64,000 bases of DNA from Triticum aestivum (taxonomy: Eukaryota; Streptophyta; Magnoliopsida; Poales; Poaceae). A program made the position numbers and the translations under genes. The stretch is from assembly GCF_018294505.1 (NCBI RefSeq), contig NC_057807.1, positions 172,771,498-172,835,497 on the forward strand. The letters run 5' to 3'. The notes beneath the pieces are model-generated. The model was not told the origin of the DNA, did not search any database, and saw only the letters and a list, made by a program, of their open reading frames with translations. The number at the start of each line of letters is the position of its first letter. Positions within the stretch are counted from its first letter, which is position 1. Positions 53,899 through 64,000 of the stretch are shown piece by piece.

Positions 53899-56800
53899 AT
53901 GGCTCCGAAAGCCGACAAGGGGAAGGGTGTGAAGTCGGCCGAGGCGCAGCGGCTCGCGGCGCTGCGAAAGGAGCGGGCAACCTTCCCCCCAGCTCGCCGC
54001 GAAGGAGCTGAGGGAGTATTACTACCTCTTCTGGTCGACGGAGACGCGAGCGCATCCGCGCACGAAGGTACTCTCAGCTGCCGCTTCGGAATTGGCTCCG
54101 AATGGATATCCCTTCTTCGTGTTGTTCTTCTACTGCAGGCTCTGCCCGCCTTTCTCAAAAATTTTCTGTGACATCATGAACACTTACGGGCTCCGCCTCC
54201 TTGACTTCACCCCCAATGCCGTTCTGACCATGGCAGTTTTCGCACATCTCTGCGAAAACTTTGTCGGAGTCTATCCAAATGTAGCTCTTTTCCGCCACTT
54301 CTTTATGCCCCGAGTTGAGGGAGGGGAGCCTTTATCCGGCGAAATCGCCTGGATCTCGAGAACCAGCAAGAAGGAAGCTTATCTTGAGGGCGAGCTCCGC
54401 AGCAAGTGGGATGAGTGGAGAGCAGACTGGTGCTGGATTGTCGAGGAGAACCCGCAGCCATTTACCGCTCAGCGCCAAACCCCAGTAGTGCGCGGCAACG
54501 ATTGGAGCCACGTGGCCCCGGAAGACGCTAGGCTGAAGATCGCCGTCACCCGGATCCTACGCCTCAGGCTTGCCGGGCTCACTCTAGGCGCCATTGGCAC
54601 AGATTTTCTTCGCCGCCGCATCGCCCCCCTGCAGGAGAGGAGGAGACACGCCTGGGAGTTCCAGAATGCGGCGGATATCATGAGGCTGCGCCCGGGCCTC
54701 AACTTCAACTTCACCGTCCTGGAACTGGACGCGATACTCCTGGAGCTGTTCAAGCATGATCCTGAACATCCCGGAGCGTTCAGGTTGCCGAGGAGCGTTG
54801 TTCCACTGTGCAACAATTCCTCGCTCAACCGCATCCGTGCAATGATGCCGCTGTGCGATTCGCATGGAATTGTCCCCACTTGGCAAGAGCCTGCCGACGA
54901 CATCGTGCATGAGTTTTTTGACGGCTTGGTAGAAGTGCCGGTCCGCCCCGATGAGCAGAAGAGCCTCACCCGCGACACCACTGATGATGAGATGCAGGGA
55001 ATCGCCACTAGGCTGGAAGAGGCGGCAGCAGCCGCTGCCGCGGGCGAGTTCGGATTCACCATGGAGGAGGCAGAGGCAGCAGAGGTGGCAAGCCTTGTCA
55101 AGCGAGAGGAGCTTGCCGGCGAGGAAGAGCTTGCCGGGCCTGAAGCTGAGTCGAGCGAGCCCGCCGAGGGCGCGGGCGACTCACTGAGGATTGGCTCCTC
55201 CTCCTCCCCACCTTCAGACAGCTTGCCGCAAGCGGAGCCCCCAGCTCCACCAAGAAGGTGTCTCCGCAAGGCCGGGGACGTAGCGGGGCGGCAGACGAGT
55301 CAACAGCCGCCGCGCCGTGCGACGCGCTCCACCGCGGCAAGCACTGTTGCCGCGGGAGCACCTCACGCCGCTGCGGCAACTGGAGCGGGGTCTTCCCGGT
55401 CTATCGCTTCTGCCCCTGCCAAGCGGCTAAGGGAAACTACTCCTCCGCCTCGTCGCGCCGGAGGCGAGCCGGACTTCAATCTCTCCGCGCTCAGCTCCGA
55501 CGAGGAAGAAGAAGAGTAAGATTCTCTGCTATACTTGTAGTTCTTCAATTCTTGTTGTTTTGTCTTGTATCTGATTTGCTTTACTCCGAACCCATTCTTT
55601 TTCAGGACGCTGGCCCAGAGAGTGGCAAATAGAGCCAAGGCCCCGGTGATTGTCATCGAGGATGAACCCATTGCGACGGCAGGGGACATGTCCGAGACCA
55701 CCTTGCCGGACCCGGCAACCATTCCCCAAAGCAGCCCCCAGCGCAGCCCCCAGCGTAAGTATATGGTTTACTTCCTGCTGTTAGGCGCGCATGGGTGCTC
55801 TTTCTTTGCTGATATCTGATAGTTGGTTTGTGTAGGAGCAGAGCAGCCTCACCAGGAGTGCCCGGAAGCCGCTCCCGAAATGCCATCTGCTTCGACAACA
55901 CCGCCAAGGGAGGATTCCCCGGCAAGGGAGCGTTCTCCGGCAAGGGAGAATTCTCCGGCAAGGGACAGTTCTCTGGCAAGAGACATCACCAGTGACCCTC
56001 CGGTGGCGGAGACCGCGACTGTAGATCCTAGCACAGGTAATCCTCTTGCTTGAAAACTTCCCTTGGGTTCTTCTTCTTCTGATTTTCTTTTTGAATATTT
56101 GCTTGACTCTTCTCCCTTTTCCGGTCGTCAGAACCATCTGCCACGGAGCCGATGGAAATCGAGGTCGCCGGCGAGGAAAACGCGCGTGGCAATACCGGCG
56201 ACGCCGTTGCCACCAAAGGAGAAGCCGGCGCTGATGATCCCGCCGGCGAAGAGGCCGCCAAAGCTGCCGCCGTTGAAGCTGGCGAGGGGTCTGGCGATTG
56301 CACTGACGGCCCTGAGGCCGCAGGAGCGCCAGGCGCTACACCGACCGCCGATCCCTCCGCCGCTGCTGCCGTGTCAGGCTCCGAAGAGCCCCAGCCCGGC
56401 GCCTATTTGAAGGTCGGCGATGGCATCTTCATCAAGCTCCCCTGGGCGTCAAGCTCCAGGGCGCCGGTCGAAGGAGAAATCTTGGATGGAGAGGTGCTCG
56501 CCTCCGTTGGGTTGACGCTGGTCGACGCGCCAAGCAGCAGCAGCGGCGAGCCTGAGGAGGAGCAGTTGCTGCGGAAGCTGTTGTCACTATACCGCGCTCG
56601 ACAGGCCAAGCTGGAATCGCGAGAAGCGCTTGTCGCGAAGGTGGGAGTGGACATCGAGAAGCGCGCGGAGGAGCTCCGGGGTCTCAGGCAGGAAGCTCTC
56701 CGGTCCCTGGCAGAGGAGCGAGAGCAACTCGCCGAGGAGCGGAAAGCCTTCCTCCTTGAGAAGGCTGAAGTCGAAGAGCAACAACGGCTTGTTGGCGCAG

Positions 56801-57616
56801 CGGAAGGTCAACTTGGACAGCAACGAGGCTGAGCTTGCCGCGCGCGAGCAAACATTTGGCAGGGCTCTCAAGGAAGCAAAGGATGCTGCCGCAGCTGCCG
56901 AGGCCGCCAAGAAGGAGCTGGAGACGAAGGTGGCGCAGCTGGAGGCCGATCTCAAGGCGAGTGGCGAGGAGCTTGCTGCGCTCAAGCGTGAGCGCGAGAA
57001 GGACGCCAGCGCTCACGGCGAGTTGCAGGGTCGTCTCGCCAAGAGGAGCAAGGAGCTTAGCGCTGCCAAGGACTCCAACGCTGATCTTGAGCTGAAGCTG
57101 GCAACTTTGACTCAGATGCTGGACGGCGCCAGGGAGCAGGAGGCGGCCTTGAAGGAGAAGATCAAGGCCGACGAGGCGCTGCTGGCGAGTGCTGCCACCA
57201 CCCAGACCACTTTTAGGGAGAATGTGGAGTGCTGGACGGAGGGTCTCGTGGATGTTGCCGCCGCCATCGACGGGGAGCTGGCGCAGCTGGGGATGGAGGA
57301 TCTCGGGTATTCCTCTGATGAGCACCTCCAATCCAGCGCCAAGCTCCGCTTGTTCTTCAAAGGCGTGGCGACGGCCCTCCAGCGACTCTGGGAGAGGATC
57401 CCAAAGCAGCTAGCCGACGAGTCGCGCAAGATCTGTGCGGGAGCTCTTCAAAAGGTGCTGGTGAAGGTGGCCGTCCGCAACCCAGGCCTCAACCTCACCA
57501 ACGTCCTCAGGTCCTTGCCGCCGGATGCTGATCTGGAAGCGCTCAAGGCCCTTGTCGCACCCATTGTGGACAAGGTGAGCGGGATCAAGAGGGTTGAGGG
57601 CGATCGCGTAGATTAG
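53899..57616 (+). pseudogene. Antisense extra ORF of the Tat element, four exons, two single-base frameshifts
   Basis: Exons 53899-55515, 55606-55754, 55836-56036, 56132-57616; all three introns (90, 81, 95 bp) are GT-AG and phases fit. Start MAPKADKGKGVKSAEAQRLA. A run of six C at 53985-53990 carries one extra base; the intended frame resumes as QLAAKELREYYYLFW. Then comes the domain often annotated putative gypsy-type transposon (about residues 60-250: APNGYPFFVLFFY, SKIFCDIMNTYGLRLLDFTP, FVGVYPNVALFRHFFMPRVE). Exon 2 has KAPVIVIEDEP; exon 3 has SPARE repeats. Exon 4 is Ala/Glu-rich, then a long coiled coil, with an extra G near 56791. It ends VEGDRVD at TAG. Corrected length about 1149 aa. 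Tat elements are known to carry extra ORFs between pol and the 3' LTR, some antisense; the role is unknown. Confidence 0.78.
55900..55985 (+). repeat. 18-bp coding minisatellite (SPARE repeats)
   Basis: Within exon 3, units of TC(T/C)CCGGCAAGGGA plus four bases encode REDSPARERSPARENSPARD and then SSLARD. About four and a half units of six residues. It expands the linker between the N-terminal domain and the coiled coil. Confidence 0.8.
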
Positions 57617-58415
57617 GCCGCCCGTTTTCTCTTTTCCTTGTCGCTGCTGGTCATGTCATGAGAACAATCTGTTAGAGCTGCGGCAAGCTATCTTGTAATA
57701 TAACTCTATTTTGGGTAGCGATTGCTGTGTTATTTCCTTTACTTGATTCCTTCCTTTGTATGTTTCTGCCCTACGCTTTTAGGGAACTTGTCGGCGCAGG
57801 CGCCTTAGCCGCGAGCGCTGAGTGCGGGACGTCAGCAGCCTACTGGCAGTGCCGCTACCGACAAGAAACCTTGTCGCAACTAGTCGCAGCTCACTTAAGT
57901 TGTTGAGCGGACTCGAAACAAAGTAAGGGCGCAACTAGCTACGAGTTGGTTCCTCCGCGCACAGGTTTTCCATACAAAGCACGGTCGTTCGAGGAAGATA
58001 ACTTAAAAATTTTACAACTGATTGCTCAAACTTTAGCAACTTAGCTTTTCTGTCGTTTGCTTCCCGGCAAGGCGAAACTTTCTTGAACGACGCCTGGTCC
58101 ACACCATTATCTTCTCCTTTCCCCCGGCAAACTTGTGGGCGAGGGAACCTTCCTTTCTTTGAGAAAGAGAAAGAAGAGAAAATAAAGATATGGAGCCTTA
58201 CGGCTCGTTATTGCTTACCGGGGGTAGGCGCTGCACAAAATGTCAGATAAGACATGCAAAAAAAAATAGAAAGCATGAAATTGACAAGATGTGCGGAGCA
58301 CATGAGCTTTATTTATGCACGGGGTCTGCGCCCGGCTTTGTACGAAGGATTACATGCAACATCGGCAAGACTTGTACAAAAGGTGGTTGCCGGAACAGGT
58401 TCCGGCAACCGCGCC
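57617..58415. other. Spacer between antisense ORF and pol of the Tat element
   Basis: Both transcription units converge here: the plus-strand ORF ends at 57616 and the minus-strand pol at 58416. Holds AT-rich terminator-like stretches (CTTGTAATATAACTC near 57690) and no ORF of interest. Confidence 0.5.
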
Positions 58416-60079
58416 CTACGGGTAAAACTTACGAATATGTTCAATGTTCCAGGAGTTGCTCACCGGAATGCCATCTTCGGTCTCAAGGCGGATAGCGCCA
58501 GGCCTAGTGACTCGTTTCACCCGGTAAGGGCCTTCCCACTTCGGCGTCAACTTGTTGGAATTCTTGGCGGACTGAATGCGCCGAAGAACAAGGTGGCTTT
58601 CCTCGAAAGTTCTGGCATTAACTTTGCGGCTATGGTAGCGGCACAAAGCTTGCTGGTATCGAGCAACTCGTACAGCAGCCTGAAGACGGTCCTCCTCAAG
58701 GAGCGGCGCGTCATCTTGTCGCAGCTGCTCTTGCTCAAGCTCATCATAAGCGAGCACTCGAGGTGACCCGTATATGAGTTCCATGGGGAGAACTGCCTCT
58801 GCTCCATAGACTAGAGCGAAAGGTGTCTGGCCAGTGGCTCGATTTTGGCGTCGTCCTGATCGACCAAAGAACCACCGGCAGCTCCCCAATCCAGTTCTTT
58901 CCGCACTTGTGCAGCCTGTCAAAAGTCCTGGTCTTGAGCCCATGCAACACTTCAGCATTTTCCCTCTCCGCTTGACCGTTGCTTCTCGGATGAGCAACAG
59001 AAGCGAAGCAGACCTTGGCACCAAGATCTTGGACGTATTGCATGAAGGTGCGGCTCGTGAATTGTGTGCCGTTGTCGGTGATGATCCTGTTAGGGATCCC
59101 GAAGCGGCAAACAATCGACCTGAAGAACTTGACTGCTGACTGTGCTGTCACCTTCCTCACTGGTTCCACTTCTGGCCACTTTGTGAACTTGTCGATTGCA
59201 ACATACAAGTACTCAAAGCCCCCGACAGCTCGGGGAAAGGGGCCGAGGATGTCGAGCCCCCAGACCGAAAATGGCCAGGATAAAGGGATCGTCTTGAGAG
59301 CTTGAGCTGGCTGGTGTATCTGTTTGGAATGGAACTGGCACGCTTCACACTTGGTTACTTGTGCAGTTGCATCCTGGAGGGCTGTCGGCCAAAAGAAACC
59401 TTGCTGGAACGCTTTGCCGGCAAGTGCTCTTGCTCCAATGTGGTGACCACATATGCCTCCATGTATCTCTGCCAACAGTTTTTGTCCGTCTTCCCGGCGA
59501 ATACACTTTAATTTCACACCGTTGAGTCTTCTTCTGTATAGTGTGTCGTCGACAAACTGGTACATACTTGACTGCCGGGCTACTCTTTCCGCTTCTTCTT
59601 GCTCTTCGGGAAGTTCTCCTGTCTGAAGGAAATGGACAATCTGTTGTGCCCATGCTAGAGCTTGCGGCTCGAAAACAAGGACTAAAGGCACATCTGCTGC
59701 TGCGGGAACATCCGCTTCTACGGCGAGAACCTGCAGCTCAGCCGGAGCCTGACGTTCCCCAGCAAGCTTGCCGGAGCAAAACTTGTCGGGAGCGTCTGCT
59801 TCAATGGAATAAACCCTAGGGCCTGCCGGAGCAGACTGCTCCTCAGCACCTTTGGCGTTGATCTTGGGGACCTTCTTGGCGACGGCTTCGGGGAGCTCTG
59901 CCGGAAAATAGTCACCAGAAATCAACTTCCTCTTCTTGCTCTGTCCAGTTGATGGCGTTACAGACGGCTGAGTCAGCTTGAGCACAAAGATCCCTGGTTC
60001 CACAGGTAACTTAAGTGCGGCGCACTTCGACAGGCTGTCGGCAATGTCGTTCTGAGCTCTTGGAACATGTTCCATCTGT
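58416..60079 (-). pseudogene. pol: Tat-type Gypsy pol, RNase H end and integrase, truncated and frameshifted
   Basis: Minus strand. From 60079: the end of RNase H (MEHVPRAQNDIADSLSKCAA), a linker rich in Ala/Glu (about 59990-59600), the HHCC finger (HGGICGHHIGARALAG to CEACQFHSKQIH), and the integrase core (WGLDILGPFP, IITDNGTQFTSR, SNGQAERENAEV) with a D,D35E spacing. Near 58843-58846 an extra T (A on the coding strand) shifts the frame; the C-terminal part then continues in a second frame: ATGQTPFALVYGAEAVLPME, VARYQQALCRYHSRKVNART, KWEGPYRVKRV, ending HIRKFYP. RT, protease and gag are absent because a different repeat begins at 60080. Gypsy order (RH before IN) is clear. Confidence 0.9.
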
Positions 60080-60687
60080 TGTGGGGACCCTGACTCATAA
60101 CTCGAGATCACCGAATGCACGTGTACAGTGATCCCAGAGATCAATGCTCACTGAACACACAGAAGCTGAATAACAAGAGTCTTACATCCATACATACCGT
60201 CTTACACAAATTATGACCATTATGGTCAAGTCTTACATTGATAAAGCCTTAAGGGCTGAACATCAAATGAAACACAAGCAGCGGAAATCTTCGTTGATAA
60301 GCAGAACCCATGCCATCTGCCTTAACCCTACAGGCATTCTGACTGGGAAACGTCCTAGTTCGCATGTTCGTCTCCAAAGAACTCTTCTTCGAACTCCGGT
60401 TCTTCCATGCCTGGTCAATTAAATAACCAGTGGCAAGCCAATGACTACTTTGAATGTACTCGCAAGCAACCCATGTTTTTGGTTCAAGATACAGCAATGC
60501 ATGATATAGGTAAATTTTTGCAGAAAGCTAGTTTTGAGTGCAATGTCATGTTCAACAACTAGTAAGACATGCATCAAGAGAATTCAAGTAACCATGAGGA
60601 CAGGTTACAGATATCAACATAAAAAGAGTGGGCACCAACCCAACTCAACCACGTCAGGTCCTTTGACTTGACCAAGTAGTTTTATCA

Positions 60688-60704
60688 ACACACACACACA
60701 CACA
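60688..60704. repeat. CA dinucleotide microsatellite
   Basis: About eight CA units. Confidence 0.9.
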
Positions 60705-63068
60705 TTTGTAAAACTCTGGACATAGTTTAAGCAGCACCGCCCAACCGTCCTTGACCATGGACACGGCTATTCGAATAGTTTTACACTCTGTAGAGGTTGC
60801 ACACTGTACCCACAAGATCCGGGGAACTTCCGTGTCATCCACGACCCGCGATACCCCAAGTACCCGGGGTAAGCACCCGATCACTACCTTTCCCTAGACG
60901 ACACTAACATGGAGTCCACTCGATTGGTAGTAACCCCCATGCCCAAAATTTCACGTCTTAAAATTGTGGAGCATCGCTCCCATATTCATCACATACTGGC
61001 ACGGGGTACCAACAGTGTGTCCGGTGCCCCATAAAAATGTTCTTGGCCACCCTACCTGGCACGACCCCGTCCCGAGAGAGCGCACCAACAACTCTCCCAT
61101 CACTAGTAATGTGGGCTCCAAACTAGTATCAGTCTAGGTAATCAATAATGCCCTTTCCCATATAAGGGTAGAGTGGTTGCGCATGTAAGGTTGGGACAGT
61201 CATCAAATCTTAAATCTAATCCGTTTTCAAAAACAACACACACACTTGCCTCGGTATACCACTTCATCATCAAGTGGTTACCCATCTCATCATCTCCCTC
61301 GGGCATAAGTGGCACCCGACAGGGTTTTCGAAAAGTCTTTTGAAAATGCATTGCCTCCTTCACCATGCATAAACCCGTCCCTTTTTTTGCGTAGCAACTA
61401 TTTTAGCATCCTATCTACTCCCACCGGCATAACCCTCGTAAGAAGGTAGGGTCATGCACAATGCAAGTATCAACGAGGAAGTAACAGAGGCAACCAACCC
61501 ACGTGGTTCACCATCTCATCATGATCCCGATGCAACAATAATAAAGAGCTATATGACATGCATAAAAAGGGTTTCATAGACATGGTCAAAGGGATGCTTG
61601 CCTGTTTCATCAGAATCTTGAGATCTTCTGGTCCTTCTCCAGGTACTCCGTCTACTTCGTCAACTAATGTAGGAAACAATCATAATAAGCAACACAACAA
61701 GGCAAAAATAAAAGTGCTCTAAAAATATGAGTTGGACTTTTCTGGGATACCTCTGGTCATATGAGGGATGACCAAAGTGATTTCATTGGAAGCGGATCAA
61801 TGGATATTTCTAAACATTTCAATATGGTGGAATCAGTGGATTTGATGGATCCACAAGTTGTACACAGAATGCCATTTTATAAAAATGAGTAAAAGTACCC
61901 ATTAATTCAGGCATGATTTTAGAAACATTTAGAAACTGGTTTCACTGGATTTGGAGTTGAAATGAATACAATATGGATTTTTGAAGTGGACTTATGTGGA
62001 TAAATGACCTTTTAAAAAGGTTCAGTGAAAACCAGGGACAAAAAAAATGTCCACTGTGGCCTATTAAATAGAGCTTGATTTATGGAGCCACTGGAAATTT
62101 GAATCATCAAATTTGGAGTCCATTTGACTTATTTGTGGATTTTACAAATTTACAGAAAAGAAAAAGGAGAAGGAAAGGGTTTTACCCTTATCCAGCGCAC
62201 TGGGCGCAATTTAGCAGTGGGCCGGCCCAGCGGCTCGGCCACGCAGACGACAGGGCGACGCCGATGGCGCCCAGCCGGAGTACGCCTTCGCTGCGGGGAC
62301 GTGGGAGAAAGCGAGTACGCCTCCACTTGCCAGCGTGGCCCCGTGGCTGGGCCACTGACAAGCGGGGCCTGCCTGTCAGGTTCGTCCTCCACCTCCTACG
62401 CGGGTGCGAGAGGAGACAGAGGAGGTGTTCGACGCCGGCCACCGGCGCTACAGGGCGTCTCCGGCGATGCTTTGCCCACCGGCGTGCTCAGGGCACCCAG
62501 CTGCGTCCAACCGTGGGTGGCACGATCGCCCAGGGGCACCGGGTCGAGCAAGGCGTCGACCGCGGCGGACGAGGCTGACGATGGTGATGCAGCTCGACGG
62601 AACAGCCACGGGGAGGAGGGGCAGAAGCACGGGAGGGTCTCGTGGTGACGGTGGTGGCGCTCTAGTGCGGTCCAGAGGGAAGGAGGAGGAGAGATGGGTG
62701 CAGATTTAGGCGAAGACTGACGGCAAGGCTACGGCCATGGTGACGGATGGAGAGCGCGAGGAGGGGAGAGGGTTGGTCCAGGGGTCTCTGGGAGAGAGAG
62801 AGAGAGCGAAAGGAGGCCAGAGAGGGCCCCGGGGGTGGCCTTTTATGGCGGGGCGATGATGCACCGTGGGCTCGTGCGCCGGCGACCTCGCGCTCGTCGC
62901 TACGGCCCTCGGGAAGGTGGTGCACCGAGTCTAGGGAGTTCGTGGAGGTGGACTACGCCCAGGGGGAGAAGAGAGGGAGCGGGGAATGCGGCATGGCGGG
63001 TCCCCGCCGCGGCCAGCGACTGGCGCGCTCGGGCGGCGTTCTGTTCGCACGCGAGGAAAGCCGAAGAG

Positions 63069-63367
63069 NNNNNNNNNNNNNNNNNNNNNNNNNNNNNNNN
63101 NNNNNNNNNNNNNNNNNNNNNNNNNNNNNNNNNNNNNNNNNNNNNNNNNNNNNNNNNNNNNNNNNNNNNNNNNNNNNNNNNNNNNNNNNNNNNNNNNNNN
63201 NNNNNNNNNNNNNNNNNNNNNNNNNNNNNNNNNNNNNNNNNNNNNNNNNNNNNNNNNNNNNNNNNNNNNNNNNNNNNNNNNNNNNNNNNNNNNNNNNNNN
63301 NNNNNNNNNNNNNNNNNNNNNNNNNNNNNNNNNNNNNNNNNNNNNNNNNNNNNNNNNNNNNNNNNNN
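63069..63367. other. Assembly gap (299 N)
   Basis: Run of N in a GC-rich, GA-repeat-bearing stretch. Open frames that span it are artefacts. Confidence 0.99.
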
Positions 63368-64000
63368 AAGAGGGAGAGAGAGAGAGGAGGGGGACGACAG
63401 TGTAGCATGATGCGGATGTCGAGGTGACCTCGGGGGACACGACGGGGAGGCCCTAGGTGGCCGGGGGTGGTTGGAAGGGGGCGGCTATAGTGCGGGTGTG
63501 CACTGTAGCGCGCTCTGGAGCACACCAGTTGCATGCCAGGGCATGTCTTTGGCTTGTAGGGCGTGGCCACTTGTGTCTAGGTTGTTTAGGGAGGAGTAAA
63601 CAAAGGGGAGAGGGCCTTGGATGCCCTGGACAGCCAGTAGGAGAGGAGAGAGGTTGAGAGAGAGAGGGAAATGGGCTGTCCAGAGAGAGAAAGTGAGGGT
63701 TTCACCCCCAAATAATTGATCTGAGATGCAGCCATTGCTATTGGAGGTAGAAGAGGTCTAGGAGGGGCTGTGGTAAAAAGTTGAGCTCAAGGAGATTAGT
63801 GGAAGATGTCAAAATGGTGATTTTGGAAAAATGGCAGAAGGTGTTTGTTGTTGGTTTGGGCAAGAAAATTAATTCCACTTTCCATGAGAATTAACAGGAT
63901 GGAATGGCACATAGAAGTAGGGTGTTCCACCAAGTTTGAGCTCATTTGGGCAAAGTTGCCAATGCAACTTTTGTAAACCCTAGAAATCAGCAGAAATGGA

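Larger units (their letters stand above)
60080..64000 (-). mobile_element. Unclassified long-LTR-like repeat interrupting the Tat element
   Basis: The Tat reading frame stops being recognisable at 60080, where TGTGGGGACCCTGACTCATA begins, a plausible LTR end (TG). Up to about 62150 the sequence is AT-rich, without ORFs, and has the punctuated look of long Triticeae LTRs. From 62200 to 63650 it is GC-rich, with a TATA-like CATAAAAGG on the minus strand near 62846-62838. If it is an LTR read on the minus strand, it is at least 3.9 kb. Neither its right end nor any gag-pol is visible. All open frames here (for example 62075-62709) lack domain or codon support. Confidence 0.45.

Noticed and set aside
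54469..55269. 266-codon minus-strand ORF, and 56684-57331 minus
   Set aside because: Shadows of the GC-rich antisense ORF exons. The plus frame has matching splice sites and a recognised domain; the minus frame has neither.
62747..63570. Long ORFs crossing the run of N
   Set aside because: They are open only because N is translated as X. No support on either side.

Overview
The window reads as intergenic DNA from a large grass genome, most likely wheat or a close relative (Triticum/Aegilops). The reasons are nested Athila-, Tat- and Copia-type LTR retrotransposons with LTR ends typical of Triticeae families, several Stowaway (CTCCCTCCGTCC...) and Tourist-like MITEs, a CACTA terminus, and a grass F-box/FBD gene relic. 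Family names (Sabrina, WHAM, Fatima, Maximus, Jorge) are from memory and were not checked by a search. No intact host gene, tRNA, rRNA or CRISPR array was seen.

Layout. 1-3954: the 3' part and 3' LTR of a non-autonomous Athila-like element. 3955-15350: the only interval not dominated by large elements. It holds a 200-bp direct duplication, a MITE nested in a MITE, a broken unrecognised ORF (minus), a three-exon F-box/FBD pseudogene (minus, 10163 to 7595) with two in-frame stops, a tandem duplication of about 930 bp whose left copy took in two Tourist-like elements, and a GC-rich block with a 45-bp minisatellite. 15351-28915: a 13.6-kb tandem retroelement, LTR-internal-LTR-internal-LTR, whose only ORF (219 codons, twice) has no recognisable gag or pol motif. 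28916-31066 and 45908-47582: exon relics of a degenerate multi-exon gene, including a tandemly duplicated pair of exons. One copy of the duplication is split by a 14.8-kb Copia element (31067-45907; gag, intact pol, large decayed third ORF). 47583-49186: subterminal array and terminus of a CACTA transposon, to which the exon relics may belong. 49187-52597: 5'-truncated LTR and decayed gag-protease of an Athila/Fatima-like element. 52598-60079: a Tat-type Gypsy element in minus orientation, with integrase on the minus strand and a four-exon antisense ORF on the plus strand. 60080-64000: unclassified sequence resembling a long LTR, with a 299-base assembly gap.

The order of events can partly be read from the nesting. 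The Copia landed in one copy of an older duplication, and the second copy preserves the empty site and confirms the 5-bp target duplication TATAT. The two Tourist-like elements landed after the 10.6-13.3 kb duplication. The Tat element cut the Athila protease, and the last element cut the Tat RNase H/integrase ORF. The most unusual items are the three-LTR tandem with its conserved orphan ORF, the spliced antisense ORF with its own TATA box, and the exon-bearing CACTA interior.
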